Source: Vitis vinifera (lineage: Eukaryota > Streptophyta > Magnoliopsida > Vitales > Vitaceae). From it: a stretch of 64,000 nucleotides of DNA. The DNA lies in the NCBI RefSeq assembly GCF_030704535.1, contig NC_081815.1, positions 2,929,001 to 2,993,000 of the forward strand, written 5' to 3'. Both the position numbers and the translations under genes were made by a program. The notes under the pieces were generated by a model. It ran no database searches and had not been told where the DNA came from. It saw only the letters and a program-made list of their open reading frames with translations. Below, in pieces: positions 59,199 through 64,000 of the stretch; the stretch's first letter is position 1; every line of letters starts with the position of its first letter.

Positions 59199-60250
59199 CA
59201 AGAGATGTAACTTGCAGTTGTAGGTGACAGATGATTTTGGTTGGTGTGTTCTGGGTTATTAGACGGATGAGAGAGCAAATGAGACCACACATTTCGGACT
59301 GAATTCAGTATGTTGTCTCTGATTCTTCAACCCCTTGAGGATGGAAACTCTTGTTTCTTTTTGTTATTCTTTTTGGTCATAAGTTGGTTCTGTTTTCCGT
59401 CGTAGATCATGACTACCTCCATGTGGGGTTTTTGCTCACCTCTTGTAAGATCACTGTATATTTCAAAGTGTTATCAAGTTAACGTGGAGCAAGATATTCT
59501 GAAGTGGTGAGCTACCTGCAGTGCTTTTCTGAAAACCACTTTGTAATCCTCAAAATTTTGCCACTAAAGTTGTGTTCGGTTCAAGAGAAAAGATATTATA
59601 TCTTTATGTGTTTGGTTGGTGAAGGGGTATAATAAATTTTCTCATTATTTATATTTATTTTAAATGAGTTATGAATGAGATTTTTTGTGTCGACTGTCTA
59701 ATTTATAATCATAATTATTTTTAAATTAAAGTTTAATATTTTAAATTATATTAAAAAATGTTTTATAATAAATAGAATTATAACTTTTTTATAATCTATT
59801 TTATTGAAAATAATTTTTATTAACACATACTTATTATTTTATTTTATGTGTTAAAAATAGGAAAATAAAAAGATAAATTAAATTACTTTTTAAAATTAAT
59901 TATATATTTTTATCAAGTGAGATGTGACAAGCATACCCAAAATCTTAAAACTTCCCTAATAGTTTAATTTAATTTAAAACCCCTTCTATACAAGGAAAGA
60001 GAAAAACTTGTCTGTCTAATAGGGGCGAGTGAAAAAAGTTTATCCGCCATCTTGATACAAATTGTTGGGAGATAAGGAAAAATCAACACACTTTAATAAT
60101 TTAAAAAATATAGGAGTTAAATGTGATATGAATCATATAATGTAATTTTGGATAATTGCTCCCTTTTTTTTAATTATGTACAACCTCGTGAACCATTTTG
60201 GTAATTTGAACAACTGTTTATTGAGATGTTGTAAAACCATTTTGATTTAC

Positions 60251-60546
60251 ATGGGTATGTTTGGTTATCATAAAAGACTAAGGAATGGAAAAAAAAAATG
60301 TTTAGAAGAAAGATGTTCTCATATTTGGCTTCATGAAAATCAAATATAATTAAAATTAAATAGAAATTTATATATTTTTAAATTATTTAATCTTTACATG
60401 AAAGAGAAAAAATAAATGAAATAAGTTTGAAGTAGCAAATAAAATAATTTATTAATTTTAAAATTATTTTTTATTTTCTTCTATTTTTCAATTTTTCTTT
60501 TTTTCTTTGTATTTTTCTTGATATTTTTGAAGAACCAAACATAGGC
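60251..60546. mobile_element. Tourist-like MITE, diverged copy
   Basis: The left end ATGGGTATGTTTGGTTATC and the right end GAAGAACCAAACATAGGC, followed by TTA, match the family at 5448 and 39494. The left flank has mutated, so the TTA duplication is clear only on the right. Confidence 0.6.
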
Positions 60547-60785
60547 TTAGAAAGGAGATGAAAGAAAAAAATGGTCAATTCCTACAACCTTAGATGATAA
60601 TAATACTCTCATGATATTAATTAAGAAAGCAAATTCATGTCCTTATATCATAATAAACAAATAATAATACTTCAAACGGGAAATTTTGCATTCACATTTA
60701 AGATATAAAATTAATGACATTTGGATAAGATGCATGTGTTTGGAACTTGTCCTAACAAATTTTAAATTTTAATACTATAGCAACA

Positions 60786-61144
60786 AAGTGTTTGTTTGGT
60801 CATGTGATTTAAAAACAGAACATTATTTTTTAATATTTTTAATGTTATTTAGTTGTTGTTATTTGAAAATAATTTTTAAAAATAAAGTAAAATTGAGAAT
60901 AATTTTTAAAGAATAAATAACAATTATTTTTACTAGTTTTTTAAAATAGAGGGAAAACACAAGCCTATTTGACCATGTGTTTTTAAAATTTATTTTTAAA
61001 AATTATTTTTAAGTTAAATAACAAAAAATTGTTTTTAAAAACAAGTTTCAGAATTCAAAACAAATTTTAAAAACAAGTTATAAAAAACATCACAAAAAAA
61101 AAAAAAATAAATATAAGTTTTAGAAAACATCACCAAACGGAGCT
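60786..61144. mobile_element. AT-rich MITE-like element (GTTTGTTTGGT family)
   Basis: The left end GTGTTTGTTTGGTCATGTGA pairs with the right end AAAACATCACCAAACGGAGC. The body is full of TTTTTAAAAACAAG words, as in the element at 17146. The boundaries are approximate. Confidence 0.5.
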
Positions 61145-61623
61145 AAAGTTGCTAATTTTTTATTTTATCAAATATGTTAATTTCCAAATAATAATTTTTT
61201 TTATCATTTATTAATGATATTATTTTTTTAATTTCATTCATTAATTTTAATGTTTTAGCTAGAGTAAATGCAAAATATTATTTAATTTAAATAAATAAAA
61301 ACTTCAAAATAAAATAAAATAATTTAAATAATGATATAAATTTCCCACCCTTTCTTTAAATGAAGTCATGCATTTGAATAATTTGGATTTTTGTTAAGGA
61401 TTTTTTAAATGAAGAATCTTATTTTTTTAATTATTTAATTTGAATTTCAAGGCAAATGGCGAGGGGAAAAACAAAAAAAATTTCAAAATTTTCATTAATA
61501 TCCGTAATCAAATCTGGTCCGTCCATTTTCACCCTTATTCCAAATGAAAAAATCCCTCGCCGTACATTTACAACCTTACCTTACTCCATCGCTACCGCTA
61601 GTCAACAACTTCGAGGCCTTTTA

Positions 61624-61631
61624 GCGCCAAT
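61624..61631 (-). promoter_or_regulatory. E2F-like site upstream of the CXC gene
   Basis: ATTGGCGC on the minus strand fits WTTSSCSS. It lies about 770 bp before the ATG. A single 8-base match is weak evidence. Confidence 0.3.
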
Positions 61632-62403
61632 TTTATTTTATTTTTATTTTTTTAACGAAGCAAACCACAAGAACCTCCCTCCGTCTCGAGACCATTGGAG
61701 ATACGTGTGCTGTCCAATAACAGACCACCACGTTTCAACCCAGGGTGTATTTATATATTTTCGCCGTATCTACTGGAGAGACCACCAGGTTTCCGTGGTC
61801 TGAAGAGCGGCAGATAATAACATCTCGCACACATCCACTCACACCACTTTCGTTGCAAATACGTACTCTCGTTGATCTGACGGTCATCCGCTGACCCAAA
61901 CACATTTCTATGAATTCCAGCCGTGAGATCACTTCTTTCAATATTAGACGTCGGATAAGAGTATCAGGCGAATCTCACCGTCCAATATTTACAAAATTGA
62001 ATTTCAAAAGCTCGAGAGAGGGAGGAGAGACGAAGGAGGCTATTTTGCTCTCTTCTCTCATTTCCCTTCTTTGTTTTCTCTCTCTAAACCCTGTCTTTCT
62101 CTCTCTTCTCTCTTATCTCCTTGTTTGGATCGGAGTTCCATTGATTCCGGTCAAAGTGCTGCAGTTTCCGGCCACCATTTACAGGATTCCGCCGTGAATC
62201 TCGAGCTGCGGAATACTGGATTTTTTATTCAATTTATGTTATTCGGAGGTATTTGATTGGGTTTTGGATCTGAAAGTTGGTAAATTTAAGTGGATTTGTG
62301 GAATTTGTGGCGAGGAATCAGTGGATTGAGTAATCATTGGCGTGAAAATTTGGAATTAGGAGGTGTTTTATTTGATTATTGGAGAGTTTTGAATTTGAAT
62401 TTG

Positions 62404-63231
62404 ATGGAGCAAGGTGAGGGAGGGGATTTCCCTCCAAAAAAGGTTCAATCGGATACGGCTGGGACGGCGGCTGTGACGTCGGATATTCCGCTGAAGAAGC
62501 TCGCAAGGCAGCTGGATTTTACGGCTTTTGGTGGTGCATCGGCGGCGGTGGTCTTGCCGGAGCACCCTCAGTCGCAGCCTCAGGCGCAGGCGCAGCATCC
62601 AGTGACGATGCCGGTGCCACCCCAGACGACTCATCCTTCAGTGAGGGTTGTGTAAGTTTCTGAGATTGTCTCAGTGGCTTCATTCATGGAACTTGTATTT
62701 TGTTTCGGGTATTTGGTTTTTGAGTTTGAACTGCTCAAAATTTTTGGAAATTTGAGGGGTTTTGGTTTGAATTCTTTTTATGAATGCTACTTCTCTTTCT
62801 CTGTCCCACTCCCGCTATGACTCTAATTTGGTTTTTTATTTTAAATTTTGTGGATCAATTACAATTATTTATTTCATATTTGTTGGATGTGTGTGTGGTA
62901 TGAGTTCTTTCAAGATTATCCAATCATATTACAATTTTTTATCTTCCAAGTAGGCATTAGCACACCGAATTTTGTCAAACGGATCCTTGAGGCGCCTAAT
63001 TAAATTTTTTTTTTTACCTAGGCTATTAATAATATATTTGTGTTGATTGCATACTTGAATCTAAAAAGTTTTGAACTTGAGCCTCTCTTTGAGTTTGTGG
63101 ATGGTGAATTGGGACCAAAAAGAAAAATTGCATTTGATTATTTGCTACGGTGAAGCAGAAAATTTGGTAAGTATGTGGAGAATTTGATTGTGTATTGCTA
63201 TGAATTTTCCCTCCTTGTTCTACATTTAAAA

Positions 63232-63262
<31 letters not shown>

Positions 63263-63722
63263 CCTTCATTTCTTGAGAGGCAGTATAGCTCATATGGTTT
63301 CATCAGAGGGATCTAATCTATGCTAGGACCCTGCTGCTACTTTACTCCCAGCCCCAGAATAAGAAATGTCTGATCACCAAACAAAGAGTGTGTATGTGTG
63401 CATGCCATCTTATGTGTGAATGAATATTGAAGGCAGTCTGATGTTGATGATATGTTCTATATTGAGATTTTGATATACTTTGTTGTTTAGATTTGGAAGT
63501 GTAAAATAAGAAATAAACTACTTTTTGTTGCTTTTCTTGTTTTGTTGCTGACTAATTTTGAATTGGGTAATAGACTATGATTGTGGGCTCTGACCACATC
63601 TCCTTCCTTTTCAGGAAACCAGAATCCCCAAGATCGCGACCAAGACCCAATATTGATGTGAAAGATGGTACTCCAAAGAAGCAAAAACAATGCAACTGCA
63701 AACACTCTCGATGCTTGAAATT
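62404..63722 (+). CDS. TSO1/tesmin-like CXC protein, TCX5/6 type, 5' part
   Basis: Two exons are inside the window, 62404-62651 and 63615-63722, and the gene runs off the right edge. The first exon starts [13 protein letters not shown] and has LARQLDFT at 33-40, as in Arabidopsis TCX5 and TCX6. The second has a basic stretch and the start of the first CXC repeat, [13 protein letters not shown]. The zinc-binding CXC domains bind DNA at CHR-type sites. TCX5/6 are the LIN54-like DNA-binding subunits of the plant DREAM complex and repress cell-cycle and DNA-methylation genes. The cysteine repeat is cut by an intron directly after RCLK. Roughly four fifths of the protein is missing from view, so the exact paralogue is uncertain. 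Confidence 0.85.
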
Positions 63723-64000
63723 GTGAGTGTTTTACCTCTCTATATGCACCCTTATTATGAAGAAACACTTCATTAAATTGATTTTTCTTCTCCTTTTGAA
63801 TTATTATGATAATATATTTTAAGTGAATTTCTGCACAAATAACTTCTCGGTGCCATTCTTACGTTGCACTATGCCATCTAGGCTGCTGGTGTCATTTTGT
63901 TGTAAATGTTTTGTATGAATAAAAAATAATACATTTTAGTTTTTACTCTTTTTGCCTTTTACTGACGAGAATTTCAAATTTCTCATAACTCTGAAGGTCT

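Larger units (their letters stand above)
59199..62403. other. 3' UTR, intergenic DNA and CXC-gene promoter
   Basis: 59199-59570 is probably the 3' UTR of the zinc-finger gene. AT-rich DNA with two MITE-like elements follows to about 61400. From 61450 the composition rises in GC, and 62030-62115 is CT-rich, as in a promoter and leader. No additional gene is seen. Confidence 0.5.

Noticed and set aside
61783-61801. Small hairpin GACCACC...GTGGTC before the CXC gene
   Set aside because: A stem of six bases is expected by chance in a region this size.
61456-61803. 115-codon frame MARGKTKKISKFS upstream of the CXC gene
   Set aside because: No domain, no splice signals that connect it to the CXC gene, and it lies in probable promoter DNA.

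Overview
This is nuclear DNA from a core eudicot plant, and grapevine (Vitis) or a close relative is my best guess. The genes have many introns with GT-AG splice sites, the non-coding DNA is AT-rich and full of small transposons, and the proteins closely match Arabidopsis families. The species call is an inference from overall character. I ran no search.

Layout. 1-14 kb holds a tandem cluster of NPF1-type nitrate/peptide transporter genes at three stages of decay: one intact four-exon gene (2120-4169), one pseudogene (6712-8730) and one exon-4 fragment (8893-14014) split by a Copia LTR retrotransposon (9588-13860). 14-18.5 kb is gene-free and carries a 5'-truncated L1-type LINE (15866-16994) with a 23-bp target-site duplication and a run of 32 G. 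18.6-21.9 kb is a type II peroxiredoxin whose introns hold several MITEs. 26.1-28.4 kb is a type II ROP GTPase (ROP9/ARAC7-like). 30.9-33.8 kb is a CDKF;1-type CDK-activating kinase with a candidate upstream ORF. 36.7-44.7 kb, on the minus strand, is a 13-coding-exon sugar transporter of the 'plastidic glucose transporter 2' type, with a solo LTR and a MITE in its largest intron. 48.6-59.2 kb is an RG-rich RanBP2-type zinc-finger protein gene whose 9.2-kb first intron is full of L1 debris. The window ends in the 5' part of a TCX5/6-type CXC (TSO1-like) gene (62404 onward).

The six intact genes do not form a pathway. Two relate to the cell cycle (the CDK-activating kinase and a DREAM-complex CXC protein), and two promoters contain E2F-like motifs. 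The others serve transport, redox and small-GTPase signalling.

I found no CRISPR array, operon, tRNA or rRNA gene, and nothing I can defend as a wholly new system. The most unusual signals are: an 88-bp perfect palindrome with no spacer, followed by a re-copied segment, 3' of the intact NPF gene; a MITE fragment fused directly to a truncated NPF exon; a peroxiredoxin lacking the usual second cysteine at position 76, with a 42-bp tandem copy of its own stop-codon region; an intron splitting a CaaX-like motif in the ROP gene; and the G32 tract in the LINE.
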